64,000 nucleotides of DNA from assembly GCF_964340395.1 (NCBI RefSeq), contig NC_135554.1:23464092-23528091 (forward strand), written 5' to 3'. The notes under the pieces were generated by a model. The model saw only the letters and a program-made list of their open reading frames with translations. It did not search any database and was not told the DNA's origin. The position numbers and the translations under genes are program-made. This DNA comes from Glandiceps talaboti (lineage: Eukaryota > Hemichordata > Enteropneusta > Spengelidae). This document shows positions 32,807 through 45,855 of the stretch, piece by piece; position 1 is the stretch's first letter; each line of letters opens with the position of its first letter.

Positions 32807-32810
<4 letters not shown>

Positions 32811-34510
32811 TATCACCATGCCATTAGCAATACTAAACCTCAGTAAACATATTTGAGTAGCCGTACACATAATATGGTGCAATATATCCAATCAAATTCG
32901 ATTCTTTGGTCTGCACCTAAAAATCAGCACCACAATGAATCAAGATTTCAACTTATTACTATACCAATATTACATAAAACGTTCATGTTCAATGTCCAAG
33001 TATTTGTCTTTTAACAATATTAAGTGAATACAAGGTTCGTCATCTGATTAAAAAAAATAATACTCCAGTTATAGCTTGTGTAGGTTTACTAACTCATTTT
33101 ATTACAATGGAAAATAAAAATGTCATACGTACACCTTCTTTTCAGTTCATTACATTATAGAATCTCATGAATTATTCTTGTTTCAATTTAATTTCTCCAG
33201 TGTCTCTGTAATTATTAAAAAAGTCAAAGAGGAAATATTTTGTTTGAAATTTAATTATCACTGGATGGTTAAAGATAAAATCTGCCAATTGGCAAAACTT
33301 GTTCAAGTTTTTTAGTAAAATTATAGACTCTCCACCAAGTTTATGTTAAAATCAATGAAGTTAAAACTCATGGTAGCTGAACTGACATTCTTCTTTATAA
33401 CAAATACTTATAATGACAGTTAATAGAAAAAAATGGTTTTCGATTATTTACAATCTTGGGAGAGGTTTTACTTGTCAGGCAGTCAGTCAGTCAGTTAGTG
33501 ATGTTACTGCATGGCAACAAATAAATAATACATATATAAAAATAATGTTGTTTCTCTTCTCATACCACCTTTCAACGATTAATATACTACTCAAAATGCT
33601 GTACATTTATTATACCTGGCACAGACATATAGTTTCTCAATTCCCTGGAAAGCACATGATCAACCACTGCAGTGTCAATACACACACAGCATTAAACCTA
33701 TCACATGACATTATATGTTCTATCCCTAGTATACAATTAAAACACAGCAGTTCTATAAAACTTACAAAAAAATAAATAGAAACAAAAAGTAGTGGTGAGA
33801 ATAAAAAAAAAACAAATATGCAAATTTTCAAAACAATTATTACACCTGGCACAAACCTATAGTTTCTCTATTCCCTGTCAACACCTGATCAAGCCCTGCA
33901 GTAATTACATGTTATTGTATATATATTTTGGCAAGTTGAATAACTAGAACATAAACATATTCTCTTGTAGACCAGAAATATTTCAAAAATGCTAAGTGGC
34001 ACTTCATATTTTATGGTGATTACTTTTTTAATAGACTTAAGTCATTCATATTTTATTAATATTCTTGGGACAAAGCAGTCAATATTTTTCACACAAAGTA
34101 TTATCTTTTAGTCTGATGACTGCATATACACATTACATTAGTTATATGTCATGTATTTACACTTTGCAGGAATACTGTAGCTGGACAAAGTAAAATTTAG
34201 CCCCTGTTTCTTTAAAGGGAAAAGATATCTTGTGAGTTCTTTGTTTTATGGTCTATCATTAAAAGCAGTGTGTAATGTTTTGATAGTACTGTTTTTCCTT
34301 CTCTTAATACATGTGGAATGTTCACATCACTGTTTCTTTCTAGCTAATCAGATACCACATTAATTAACAGCAATTAATAACTGTCCACATAAAAAAATTG
34401 CAAAAATCAAGAATGTCTGGATTTACAATCTTCAAGTTTTCATTTTGTAACAAGCTGGCATCAAAATTTGGACTCCTCTTTACTTCACAACAATGTAAAC
34501 ACCAAATAAG

Positions 34511-34764
34511 CAATGGGGAGCTTGCAATCCAGACTGAGCATGCTCAGATGCAAAGGAGTATGGGATTATCTGTGGTTATCGTAGTACCTAATCAGGAGCT
34601 ACTGATAAAATTAACCCCCCACAATGGTCAAGGTAACTATGAATTGATCAGTCATGGTTACAAACAATGTATCAACATTGTTCACAATACCAATTCATTA
34701 GTATTTATTGTCACTTTTCCCATGATGCAACATTCAACATGGAGGGTTTGCAAGTTCCCTATTG
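34511..34764. mobile_element. MITE copy 2, relative of 26716-26976
   Basis: Same orientation and internal order as copy 1: left end CAATGGGGAGCTTGCAA (two changes), right end TTGCAAGTTCCCTATTG, with shared GACTGAGCATGCTCAG and CCCATGATGCAACATTCAAC. It lies just beyond the TCEANC2 stop and carries TTTATT (AATAAA on the reverse strand, 34704), a possible poly(A) signal for that gene. Confidence 0.8.
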
Positions 34765-34830
34765 TCAATGGAATTGGAATGTACTCAAAAGCTGGGTATC
34801 TTTGAGAAATTCCTCTCCAACAGATAAGTA

Positions 34831-37800
34831 TCACCTTCGATGCATAACTATAAAATCAGTAACGCTAAGACTACCTTCTTTGACTTTTGTTCGAACCTCT
34901 TCCTTGTTTTTTGCTGCAAATATCATAGTCCTCATTGTCCTTCTGTAGCTGTTATTCAGCAGTCTACTGTTTTGATAAAACACTTCTCTCTCAATGTTTT
35001 CCACCAATTTACTGTTTTCCTGAAATAAAAGTATCACTTGATTATCATAAAAGCAGGAAAAATAGGGTGACTTCAACCAAACCTAATTAGTTGGATTTTG
35101 AAGAAAAATTGTATGGATTGAATAATCAGTGGTTTATAATAATAATAATTAGGTTGTCATTTATATAAAACGTACAGAATGGATGAAAAGTTTTATTCAA
35201 TTTTTTTGTTTTAAAGTTAAATTTTTCAGAATGTCATTTGTTGTTTGAAGAGTTATTCAGAGGATTGTCAGCAGCTGGGAGCATACCACAGTGATCAGGA
35301 TTCCAGTGCTTTATGTGCACTACTGTAAGTAAGAAGAGTGTTGTTCAGTTTGACTCTACCAAGCAATGCAGGTGTTAATTGGGCATTCCAGTGTCCTCCT
35401 GCACTGACACTGGAACCATTTTGAGTCATATAGAGTACCTTGCTGTGAATTCAGTATATTAATAGGAGGGGACAGGCCCAGGCTTAGCTGTAAGCTATTT
35501 CCTGACTCCCCATTTACCCACTGTTACATTTATTTGGGGTAAATAAACTGATTATAATAGTATTGTTAGTTAGGGCATTTTACATCATCAAATGTGTAAA
35601 TAAACAGGTAATCCTCATCCACTAGTACTGTTAAGGCTATAAAGCCATCTTATGATGAGGCAGTTATGAATACTGAGGAAACTCTGGCTATCATTATCTC
35701 ACTAGTGGTCTACAACGGTCTGATGTTAAACTCATTATACTAAACAATGGTTACAGAAAACCCACAATGCCTGGACAAAAGGTAAGAATATACATACTGG
35801 GACACATAATGCTCCGGCAAGTAATTTCCGTCCTGATGTTCTTTGTTTTTCTGTTTTGGCGTCAGCTCTGACTTCAATGACAGGTTTGTCTGTGTGTTCC
35901 TGTATAAACTGTTTCCATTTATTACGAATTGTCTTTGCCATAGTTGCAACTTCTGGATCAGAGTGTTTTCTGATATCATTTAATGTATGACCTATATGCA
36001 GAGATAGTTTGATAAAATTAAATTGTAAGTAACTAGGCTTGAAGTGCCATAACTCATGGTCTCAGGTACCCAGGTTCTCACTGCTGGGGGCTCCACTATG
36101 AACGCAGCTCCCAATGAGAGTCTTGGGAAATTTTTGATAAATTGTAAGTAACTGGGCTTGAAGTGCCATAACTCATAGTCTCAGGTACCCAGGCTCTCAC
36201 TGCTGGGGGCTCCACTATGAGCGCAGCTCCCAATGAGTGTCTGGGGTTTTATAATGCAAAGTTTTCTGCATTGGAAGTCATGGAGTACATTTCTTTCAAG
36301 TCAAGAAGAATGAGGTTACAAAGCCTGTCCTTCGTAATTATATTAGTATCAGTTGCTTGAGACATGCAAATATGTTGCAAAGGGACCGGGATCGCTCAGC
36401 ATGCCATGTTGGAAATGGAAGTACATGTATTCCTCAGAATGTATGGTTTTGGATACAGATTCGGTGCAGAAAACTTTGGATTATGTTTCCCAAAACTCTC
36501 ATCTGGGGAGTCTTGTAGTGCAGCCCCCAGTGGTGAGAGTCTGGCTGGGAAACTGAGACTACTTAATTCCTGCATCAACAAATGCAGGGACTTCACTGGA
36601 GGTTGGTAAACAAATTAGTAACAGGGTACCACTGATCAGTCCAACTGTAGTTTGATTGATCTAGTACCCTAACACACAATGTACTGAGAAACAAAACCAT
36701 TCTTGAATCATTTCAAAAAATCTTGATTGTCACAAGGTGTCATATAACTTGTCCTGTCATAATTTTGAAAAAGTCTTTGGCATAATAGTAGAACATTGTT
36801 CATTTAGAAAGATTACTTATGGTGACATTTTTATCACATACTGCATTTGTGACAAATTATGTTCCTGTTTCTGTTGACTCAGTATTACTAATAAGTATCA
36901 CACCAAGTTATTAATAAATTATTAAAAATATAAACACCAAGTTCTTTAGTAATTATAATGATAAAAGCATGTCACGCCTTCTTAGCAAACACAACAACCC
37001 CACATCTGCAAAAAAACAAATATGTTGTAAATTTGAATCAGGATGCAAATGTACTATCACATACAAGAATCACATTTATATCCTGGATCAAATAAACATA
37101 TGCAATAAATCTATATTTTCCTACCTATTTTTGTTGAAAGTAAAATTTCTCGTGATGGTATTTTTCGATTCAATTCTTGCAAAGCCTGCAGTAGGATTTC
37201 TTTGGTTTGATTTTCCAACTCCAGCGTGACCTTTAACCTCATAATGTCCTCCACAACCACCACTCTCTGTATAATAATAGAAATATTCGAAATGGTCTTA
37301 GTGTGTGTGTATGTTTTAAGGCAACTTTGAGAATAGATTCAAAAAAGCTAAAAGCAGCACATAGATAGATTACACTATGGATGATAGTGGTGCATTGGTG
37401 ATATGGATATAATCATACTGGAACTGAGAGTGTAAACAATATAAAGTCACATTGAAATGGTATTCTAGAAATCTACAAAATAAAGCAATGCATGACATGG
37501 TGCTTTAACCATTCTTCCATGGATGGTAAAAAAGACAGTTTGCATAGTTTTAAGCATGTAATGAGTTATCAAAGATACTAAAATTATATGCTGCTGTGAT
37601 CGTAATTTTCAAAATCCACTTTAATTTGTGTCAACTATATCTTGTTGATACACTGTAATCATTTCATCTAGTCATCTGTGATGTTCATCTCATGATACAT
37701 TAATGCAAAGTTCAATAATCAATTGCAAATACACGATAATTTGATATTTATCTTTTCATTAGTTTTATGATTTATTCTTGATTACTTCCTCACATCTCTT

Positions 37801-38335
37801 TACCATTTATTCGTCAAATTAAATATTAGAGTGTGATGATGATAATAGCTGGATGTCACAGTATATAAATGGGTGTCGGAAATGAAATTTTGCTCTGTAT
37901 ATAGTCAAAACCAAATGATTTCAGGGGTTAACTAACTTAACTATGTCAAGGGCGAGCACTTGAAAATGGGCCAACGGATCAACATCATCTAGATGCAGTA
38001 CTGTAGCAGTTTCGCTACGTCGCTCTCGTTCCTACGCTGGAACGTTTGCAAATTCCGTAAGAAAATAAACAATAAAAACGACCAATGTTGAGTCACACAA
38101 AAAAAAAATATAAAAAATAAAAAAGTATTGTTAATAAAAACAGAGCAGCTAAACATCAAGTCACTGTACTGTGATGATACTGATAGGACCTGGTTATTGT
38201 AATAACGTTATAACTTTTCGATTAGTGCCTCACTTGTAAAGACTCGATGGTGGCTTGTTTGTACTCCTTCTTCGTTGCATTAGTGTGTCCCTTCGGTCTT
38301 GACTGCCTTGGTGTTTTAACCAGAAACTTGTCCAT
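34831..38335 (-). CDS. TCEANC2: Transcription elongation factor A N-terminal and central domain-containing 2
   Basis: Four reverse-strand exons: 38335-38234, 37266-37125, 35991-35798 and 35019-34831 (phases 0, 1, 0). Joined length is 208 residues, the same as the human protein as I know it. Recognised blocks: N-terminal [31 protein letters not shown]; a TFIIS N-terminal (LW) domain with [33 protein letters not shown] and IRNKWKQFI; and C-terminal [20 protein letters not shown] and [18 protein letters not shown] domains bind partners of the RNA polymerase II elongation machinery; the exact role of this protein is poorly known. The exon 3 donor was set at CCA|GTATGT because only this keeps phase 0 and the expected linker length. 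The gene is intact. Its first exon is followed upstream by ETS and NRF1-like promoter motifs. Confidence 0.97.
36009..36245. repeat. ~120-bp tandem duplication carrying MITE-related sequence
   Basis: Two copies starting near 36009 and 36132 share AAGTAACTRGGCTTGAAGTG, TCTCAGGTACCCAGG and CTGGGGGCTCCACTATGA. The latter half relates to the element at 711-832. Located in TCEANC2 intron 2, just upstream of exon 3. Confidence 0.8.
36486..36570. mobile_element. Short MITE-like copy, relative of 711-832
   Basis: TTTCCCAAAACTCTCATCTG at the left pairs imperfectly with GGTGAGAGTCTGGCTGGGAA at the right, ending AACTGAGACTA as in the copy at 711-832. Confidence 0.5.
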
Positions 38336-38392
38336 ATTAGCTCATTTCTGCTTTGAACGACGTACGTTCGTGAACACGAACAGCTGATCAAA

Positions 38393-38423
38393 ACTTCCGG
38401 TTCTCTCGATCTCCTGCGCATGC
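38393..38423 (-). promoter_or_regulatory. TCEANC2 proximal promoter: ETS and NRF1-like sites
   Basis: ACTTCCGG at 38393-38400 (CCGGAAGT on the gene strand, an ETS core) and TGCGCATGC at 38415-38423 (NRF1 half-palindromes), 58-88 bp upstream of the ATG. Both are typical of TATA-less housekeeping promoters. Confidence 0.5.
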
Positions 38424-39948
38424 CCATGTGTATTTCACCCACTGAATTCACAGACGAGCACTTGTCGAGATATAAAACGCTTTTCGCCAAAATGTCACTA
38501 TAGTGTCACCTCTTGATTGAAAACTTTTTAAAAATCCGTGTGTGATGACCAGGAAAAGTCACAACTATTTAAAGAAAATAGAGCTAGAAAAAGCATATAA
38601 ATTGGCAAAACAAGAGGGTCATCACGTGACGAGTAAGCTTACCATTGGAAAACGATGAAAAGAAGTTGCGCCCTTTAATACATCCATGATTTTACCTACA
38701 GTAATTTCTTTCGCTTCTTTTACGAAAGCTATAAATGTTGCGTAAAATCACCATACTATACTCAATTTTTGTTTGAATTAAGTTTTAATAAAAACAATTG
38801 TACGAAGAAATTAATTGAGCAAGTCCTATTTAAAATCAACGCGGGAGCGGTCTCGGCGGACATGTTGAAAATAAACGTTGTCCGATATTTGATACATTGT
38901 TTAACATGAACATGGACATTTTATAATAAATTTCATCGAAAAAGCCATGTAATTGTATCATGAGCAGTGACAGAAACTATAAGTAGATTCATAGATTCAA
39001 TTATTACAATTATATCGTATTTTCAAATTAGTAATTTTTGTAAGAGTTGAGATGGGAAAACAATATATTGTTTGGCAGAGCTAAGAAAACGTTTGGTCTC
39101 AAGATCCAATTCTTATGTTATGGCACAATGCGAGAAATTGGGACTGTTGTGTTGCTGTAACAAATTTTCTGTTGGTTTCTTCACGACCACCTGTTGAATT
39201 GAATGAATGGGACTTTTCATTAAATGTTCCACCAGAACGTAAAAGGGTCCAGTAGATTAAAGATATACATAGTACATACCATGGTGACAATGTGACATGT
39301 TGTAGACATTATCGCGGTATAACTATAAGCCTAAATATTGAAATTCCCAGGGATCTACTTCCATGGTCCTGACAAATTAAAATTTGATATTAAAAACACC
39401 AAGTTACGTAGGCCTACCAGCTCAAATATAAATTGAGGCTCGTGAATTTTAGCTTTTTTTGTATTTCAATTTCAACATGAAAATCAAGTGAAGTATTTTA
39501 TATTACCAACGTTTTAAAACCAATATGTCGCTTTAAGGCAAAATTACAACACGGCATTCAGCGCGAATAGGAAAAATAATTACAAAATAATTACTGTAAC
39601 ATGTATGATATTTGCACGAAATGTGACTGTAACCTCGGCAGAATTTGAAATATTTCATGAGTTGAACGGTCTGTAGCATAGAGATTGTGGAAATGCAAAT
39701 GTCGCACTGAAGAAAAGAGAGATACGAAATTAGGAAAATATAATGTACTAGTCTCTGATGTCATCATAGTTTGCTAACCTTAGTTTGTTTGCATATTTTT
39801 CATAGTTAGGTATGTCCAATGTGTTCTTCATTTACCGCGACCCGAACATGCATCAATTCATAGATATTTGTGGAATTTTATCCTATAATTTGTCTGCTTT
39901 CAGCAGAAAATCAAAATGTGTTACACTGTCGTGTATATTATTGAAACA

Positions 39949-40000
<52 letters not shown>

Positions 40001-40047
40001 CGCGCGTGTGTGCGTGTGCGCGTGCGTGCGCGCGCGCGCGTGTGTGT
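39949..40047. repeat. GT/GC dinucleotide microsatellite
   Basis: GT run followed by mixed GCGC and GTGC units, a potential Z-DNA-forming alternation. Confidence 0.95.
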
Positions 40048-41562
40048 CTACATATATACATATGTGTGTATAGGGCCTAACATATGAACAGTTACAGGCG
40101 TATGTTCTTAATGTTTATTGAGGAGACTTCTAGATCTACAAATAAAAACATTGTTTGGTGATGAAATTCTATTCAAATCTCAAAGCTACTGAGCTACTTT
40201 TCAACAAATGTGATGAATTTTGAAATCTACTGGTACTGAATGACAGCGGAGTCACATGTATTTCAGTGTACCAGTAACAAATTTAAAGGAACCAATACCA
40301 ATACCTTGTAAAAATTGCACGACTCCGCGAAGATATACACGAGCGATATGGGAAACCAATCTTCATAAAAATTAAGTCGCATTATTTAAAAGTATAAATA
40401 ATAATTTCAATAAATTAAGTTTGGATGACCCTCATCTGATTTTAGCGGGAGACGATAGCTGCTGGCTATCAAATCATCCTATCCCTGCCCTCTCAATCGA
40501 TAATATGATATTGTAATGATGTAATAAATGGAGAACTGTGATGATCTTCTGACTTGGCGATCACTTATTTTCTCATTTCCCAAGAAACTATAACTTTCTT
40601 TAATAATGACCATATTATTAGAATTTCCTAGCAAATTACATTCAGTAATAAGACTACCCATTAAAATAGGAATGTCGGTATCGAGACTTCTTTGTCTATT
40701 AATTTAGAAAATTGACTTTGGGAGTTATGATGTATGGCTGCATCTATAATCTATACTTATTTGATAGTATTTATTAGTGGAATTGTAAATATTTCTTTTC
40801 GGAGAGATCGACCATTTAGTTTTTCTCCCTCTCATCTTCGTATTTCAATTTATTAATGTCGTATAATTTCAATTTAGCGTAATTCATTATTTCACTCCGC
40901 GGCAGATAGTCTTTGCGATTTGGTGTAATTATATATCATGAGTTGAAAATACATTTCTCATCAAATGAAATTATCTGAAGTGCATACAATCGTCATGACA
41001 TCACATTTGATACAGTGTATGTGTCGGGGCTGCTGCTCGAGGACCGACATTATGACACAACGTTAAACAATCAATAGCCCCCTCATCGCCATCCTTACTT
41101 TCTCTTTCGTTTTAAAAAAAAATCTTTTGCGTCAATGCCATAGTTGTTTGACTGCCGTACTACTCAGGTAAGACATCACTACACAATGATCTCATTTAAT
41201 TTATGTAACTCAATAGTAATTCTGTATATTGACAATTTATTCAATAACCATATTTACAACTTTTTTTATTTAGAGACTTTCTTAAATGAAAACACCTTCA
41301 ATTCTCTAAAAAATTGAAACTTGTAAAATGCTCAACCAAAATAACATGTATCGGTTTGTTGCCCTTATTGTGCTCAAGAACTAAGTAGACAAGTGTGACT
41401 TTGGGAAGATGAAATATAGCAATTAACAAGAATTCTAGATATTTGTGGTAGATGCTAACCTCCACTGCAACATGTATGTCAGTGTGTCATTTTTTGTGCG
41501 TGTTAATGTACGTAGGTAGATGTACACATGTAGTACCAATGTACTTATATATGCATGTGTGT

Positions 41563-41710
41563 CTATGTATGTATGTATGTATGTATGTATGTATGTATGT
41601 ATGTATGTATGTAGGTAGGTATCATGTACGTATGTATGTATGTATGTATGTATGTATGTATGTATGTATGTATGTACGTACGTACGTACGTACGTACGTA
41701 CGTATGTATA
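41563..41710. repeat. ATGT/ACGT tetranucleotide microsatellite
   Basis: GTAT units, a GTAGGTAGGTATCATGTACGT interruption, more GTAT units, then a pure ACGT block (41674-41703). Confidence 0.95.
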
Positions 41711-42423
41711 TATGTGTGTATGTGTGTGTGCGTTGAATAAACAACTTTTACAAAATAAGTATAGGGTATCCCTTGAAGTACTTAATACCAGGTAGTTGTA
41801 AAATATTTCTCAAAGTGTTGAAAGAACAGGTCCAGCAAGACTGAGGATACTGTAGAAAACAAACCGTAAAATTGGCAAGGTCAAATAAAGATATATCTGG
41901 GATACACAGAAGATAGAATAAGGACACTGACAAAAACAAATCAAACCAAATAGTGTTACAGAAATGTTATCATTTTAATGTTTCCTATCAATTACACTGT
42001 ATCCATAATAATTGAAATTGTTGTTTACACCTCGATAGATATACATAGTGACTTATTATTCTGTCACTTCTTACTCCTACACCAATGCACAGACTTCATC
42101 ACAAGAGATGGTATTGTAAGGTATTGTAAGGTATTGTAACCTCTGATTATCTATTGGCTTGTCTGTACCATTTACATTTCAACATGAATCACTACTATAT
42201 CATCACAAGAGGGCAGCTGGAAAATTCTACAAGTTTGTCTGGATCATTTACATTTTCTGGACCATTCACGTTTTCATGTAGTTCACTGCTATCATCATTA
42301 GAGGGCAGCATTCGCTAGATAGGTCTCTTGACTCTCTCGTCTTTCTCATTTTATTTGTACTCAACTTGACCACTAGAGGGCAGAGTTTACAAGAAAAGTC
42401 AAACGACGCATCGGTATTCTAAG

Positions 42424-45400
42424 CTATGACCAACCAACAACACTGACAAGTTTGTTGACCATGACTTTGATCTGTGTTTCACTCATAAACTCAGCACTTG
42501 AGATAGCATTACAGATTGCAATGGTGTGATCAATTGTCCTGGCTTTCACCCATACTCTTCCATTCATTCCGACTGCAATCTCAAACGGCATGTGTTTACC
42601 AAGTAACTTCAACAACTGGCACTCTGGTGACAAAATTCTGTGAATAAAAAACAAACAAAATTGATTTAGAGAGTCTAGTCTTGGCAGAATGGATAGATTA
42701 GGAGTTGCTCTGCAGGACGGTATCACACTTTTTGCAATACCTACAACTATTCCAGTTATCATTTAGAGACACCTGTGGTCATAATGTTGTTTTATCAGTG
42801 GTGGACAATCAAAACAGGATTTGAAGGTAATAAGGAATCTCCTCTGTTACATACTATTACTCTAACATAAATTCACTCACAGACACGATTTTCTGGCACT
42901 TTCAAAGCCAGTCTTATTGTCCAACTCTGCTGATAAAATGACGTTCTTGTCACAGCCTTCTATAAATCATAGCTGAAACAGTTGTAAGCACACTACTTTT
43001 AGCCTACCTAATTTGCATAATATTATGCTGCAGAGTGTTTTTAGTTTTCACGAGCTAAGCTAGACACAAAGTAAAACCATAAATGCACAATATCTATCAA
43101 TCAGCATTCATAATCACAGATGGTGGCATTACTGAGACTTGAAAGTTCAGTGCAGGGTTGTATTACTAGTATATTTGTCAGTGAACAAGACCTCACAATC
43201 CCACTTTTTATTTGAATAAATCTATTTCTCAGTTGAAAGTTCTTGGATCTCTTGACGGAAAATGAAGTTATGTCGTCCAAATAGATTTTGATCCCATACT
43301 CAAGTCAAAGTTACCTTGGACAAGCAAAATATGTGACCTGTTACATGCAAAATATTGTTTCCAATAAGCCAAATATGGCAAATAATATGACCTGGCTGTT
43401 ACATGCAAAATATTTTCACAAAAGCCAAATATGGCAAAATCATGTGATCTGTTATATGCAAAATGCCAAATATGGCAAATAATACACCCTGGTAACCTGT
43501 GTACATTGCTCTATGTGAGACAGTGAAGCAAAATGACAGCTTGTGATGTAAACAGGCTAGTAACCTGGCTATTATATGCAAAACATTGTTTCACAACAAG
43601 CCAAATATGGCAAATCATGTTTAAATGCAAAATATACCTTATCACCATAAGCCAAATATGGCAAACCACAACAGAAGTTTGTACTTACTTTCTGACAAGT
43701 CCAAGAGAACAATGAAACATAAACCCTCCTCCAGCAATAACACCTAAACCATTACTTCTACCACTACTATCAATACATACTAACTCGGGTTCCATATCTT
43801 TATTTGCGACAAGAAATTTAGCATATACAACATCTCCTATCTGCAACACAATTTGTAAGTGTAGATTTAGTGGATAACATAGTCAACAGCACTGCATGAA
43901 AATGTCGCACTTTCAGTTCCATATACATGATGGTCACACAACAGAATTGTCGCAATTTCTTTGTGTGACCATCATGTTTACAGAACTGGAAACACCAACC
44001 TTTCATGCAGTGTAGATCAAACTAGAAGATTTACATCAAATTGTTTCACATGCTTTATTTGAGTTTGGAAAATTATCTTCTGAAAATCTAAAAGTTTTGA
44101 AAAATAAAGTGTTAAGTATGGTTATATTTTTCTCCAATATTTTTTCTTCATTTATCCAGAAAATGCCTTCCTGACAATTAAAGTTTTGGTTTACTAAGAT
44201 CAACACAAACTAGAACTATTGTTGCAACATGTTGAAGCTATTGAATGGACATTGGTTTAAGTGACTAACTTACACTATCTTGATTACAGGATGATTATGT
44301 CTGCACAACAGAGGCATTGCTTTGGCTATCAGCCACTTGTGTAATTGACCATATCAGAACAATTATGATAGCTTTGGTTTGTCTAGCTTAGTAAACCAAG
44401 ACCTCGATCACTAGAGTACATAGTACATAGAAGAAAAATATCCACTTGCAATTAATAGTACTTGTGACGGTTGAAAGGGAATGGATATCTTGTGAATTCA
44501 CTTTGTTTTAATAAAAACTTGGATGTTAGACAAGACAAAATGTGTTGGTTTCATTCACTTTCACTTGTTAGTATGGAACTGGCATTGATCAGAACCTGGG
44601 TGCAAGTAACATCAGCATTTCTTGGCAACGTCTGTTAAATATGTTGTGATCTGTTCCTATATCATTTTTGTAACTTTACAACTAAACAAGCAGTCAACAC
44701 TATCTCCAACAGAAGTTCCCTACCAAGGCTCATGCATCACTATTGCCTTACTTCTGATCGATGCCAACAGCATACAGTGAATGTGATTGAAATCAACACA
44801 TTTTATCTCATTTTACATCCAACATAGCGAAATCAAAAGATATCCTTTCACTTTCGCAAGTAAATATAAAAAAAATGGTGACATGGACTTCCAGCCATTT
44901 TTGCTCACCTGTACATTTGGTCTGTTTTTCTTTGTGGCACCTTCAAATGCTAGATATGATAACGTTGCTGGTTCACTACTGCCAACATCTACTCGAAAGA
45001 TATCACCTGCCTTCATTGTTACAATGCCGAGGACATTCTCACCCTTTATTGGAACATACTGAGGACCAAATAAAACATGAACAAAGATTGGATGAGGTAT
45101 CATAACATACAAATGAACACTCCATAGGTGGGTGCAATTTCCATGGAAGCGAAGTATATGAAAGGATGTCATATTTTCTGTGCCGAGTCTTTATACTGTG
45201 ATAATACTAGATTATTACATACGAACCTGCTGTCACTTGCATCAGTCCCAGAACATATATACTATACCGCAATTATTATTACTTATCTGTGTATAAATTA
45301 ACGAGTCTGTACTAAAGCAGACCCCATACAATCAGACTCACTTGTGTATGGCTTCTGGTGACATGCATCGATCTCAACGCCGTTGAAAAGAATTGCGTGG

Positions 45401-45785
45401 TTGAATTGAATGTTACTGTACATCAACTGAAGTACTATATTAGTCCTGCTTGCAGACGGAGTAAGTTGGGAGTCGATTCTGACAATGTCTCTCTCCTTCT
45501 CATTATTTAGGGACAATATCTGAATCGAGTCCGTACACCAAGCGAGACTTCACACTATTACAGCATCACATGTGGAATGCATCTCGAACTTACCCGTTTT
45601 TGATGAGTATCTACCCAGTAAACATTTTGATCCTTGTTCCGTAGAATTCCACACTTACAGACAACAACATCTTCTGCATCTAGCCTAAGTCCTGGGCCGA
45701 GACGCAACTTTGAATGTTTTCCTACGTCGCTGAGTTCCGATAAAACATCACCGGGGAGCATGACTTCATTCACGTGTGCCGCCAT
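42424..45785 (-). CDS. EXOSC3: Exosome complex component RRP40
   Basis: Four reverse-strand exons: 45785-45594, 45058-44909, 43840-43689 and 42637-42424 (phases 0, 0, 2), 235 residues. Signatures: [32 protein letters not shown]1-domain text [60 protein letters not shown]; and the KH-domain loop [12 protein letters not shown] (GMNG at 188-191). RRP40 is one of three S1/KH cap subunits of the RNA exosome, in nucleus and cytoplasm, where it helps feed RNA into the 3'-5' decay channel. It is shorter than the human protein (275 residues) because of a briefer N-terminus. The start [12 protein letters not shown] was preferred to an upstream in-frame ATG (45887) because it carries a YY1-type motif and matches the family's start. 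Introns hold a five-copy repeat and a foldback. Confidence 0.97.
43331..43670. repeat. Five-copy degenerate ~55-bp repeat in EXOSC3 intron 3
   Basis: Copies start near 43331, 43387, 43442, 43563 and 43617. Each runs from TGTTACATGCAAAATATT-like to AAGCCAAATATGGCAAA. Confidence 0.85.
43890..44012. mobile_element. Foldback element in EXOSC3 intron 2
   Basis: Arms of about 53 bp: CACTGCATGAAA and ACATGATGGTCACACAA on the left, inverted at the right as TTGTGTGACCATCAT and TTTCATGCAGTG, with an 18-bp loop. The ends read CACTG...CAGTG. No target duplication is seen. Confidence 0.75.
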
Positions 45786-45788
45786 CTT
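45778..45788 (-). promoter_or_regulatory. YY1-type motif over the EXOSC3 start codon
   Basis: On the gene strand the sequence reads AAGATGGCGGC with its ATG as the chosen start codon. YY1 sites overlapping ATG are common in animal housekeeping genes. Confidence 0.55.
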
Positions 45789-45844
45789 GCTTTTAGACCC
45801 CCTAAGCAAAGTCCCAGTCTTCCAAAAAGAAACCACATAAGTTC

Positions 45845-45855
45845 TCTCGCGTGAG
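45845..45855. promoter_or_regulatory. TCTCGCG-type promoter element upstream of EXOSC3
   Basis: TCTCGCGTGAG is one base from the palindromic TCTCGCGAGA element found in TATA-less promoters, about 60 bp upstream of the ATG. Confidence 0.35.

Larger units (their letters stand above)
30766..34510. other. Intergenic between GPCR and TCEANC2
   Basis: Contains CA and CT microsatellites (31549-31566, 31611-31706, 32741-32806). A 28-bp block (CTCTACAGGATAATKKAAC) is duplicated near 32293 and 32330, and ACACCTGGCACARACMTATA is duplicated at about 33613 and 33840. No coding exon recognised. Confidence 0.4.
38424..42423. other. Intergenic between EXOSC3 3' end and TCEANC2 promoter
   Basis: Contains a GT/GC microsatellite (39949-40047), an ATGT/ACGT block (41563-41710), three copies of a 10-bp unit GGTATTGTAA (42110-42140), three spaced AGAGGGCAG motifs (42210-42390) and TTTATT at 42350 (reverse AATAAA for EXOSC3). 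No exon recognised. Confidence 0.45.

Noticed and set aside
35212-36979. Alternative frames overlapping TCEANC2 exon 3
   Set aside because: They are shadows of the real exon in another reading frame. The phase-matched [14 protein letters not shown] frame is the coding one.
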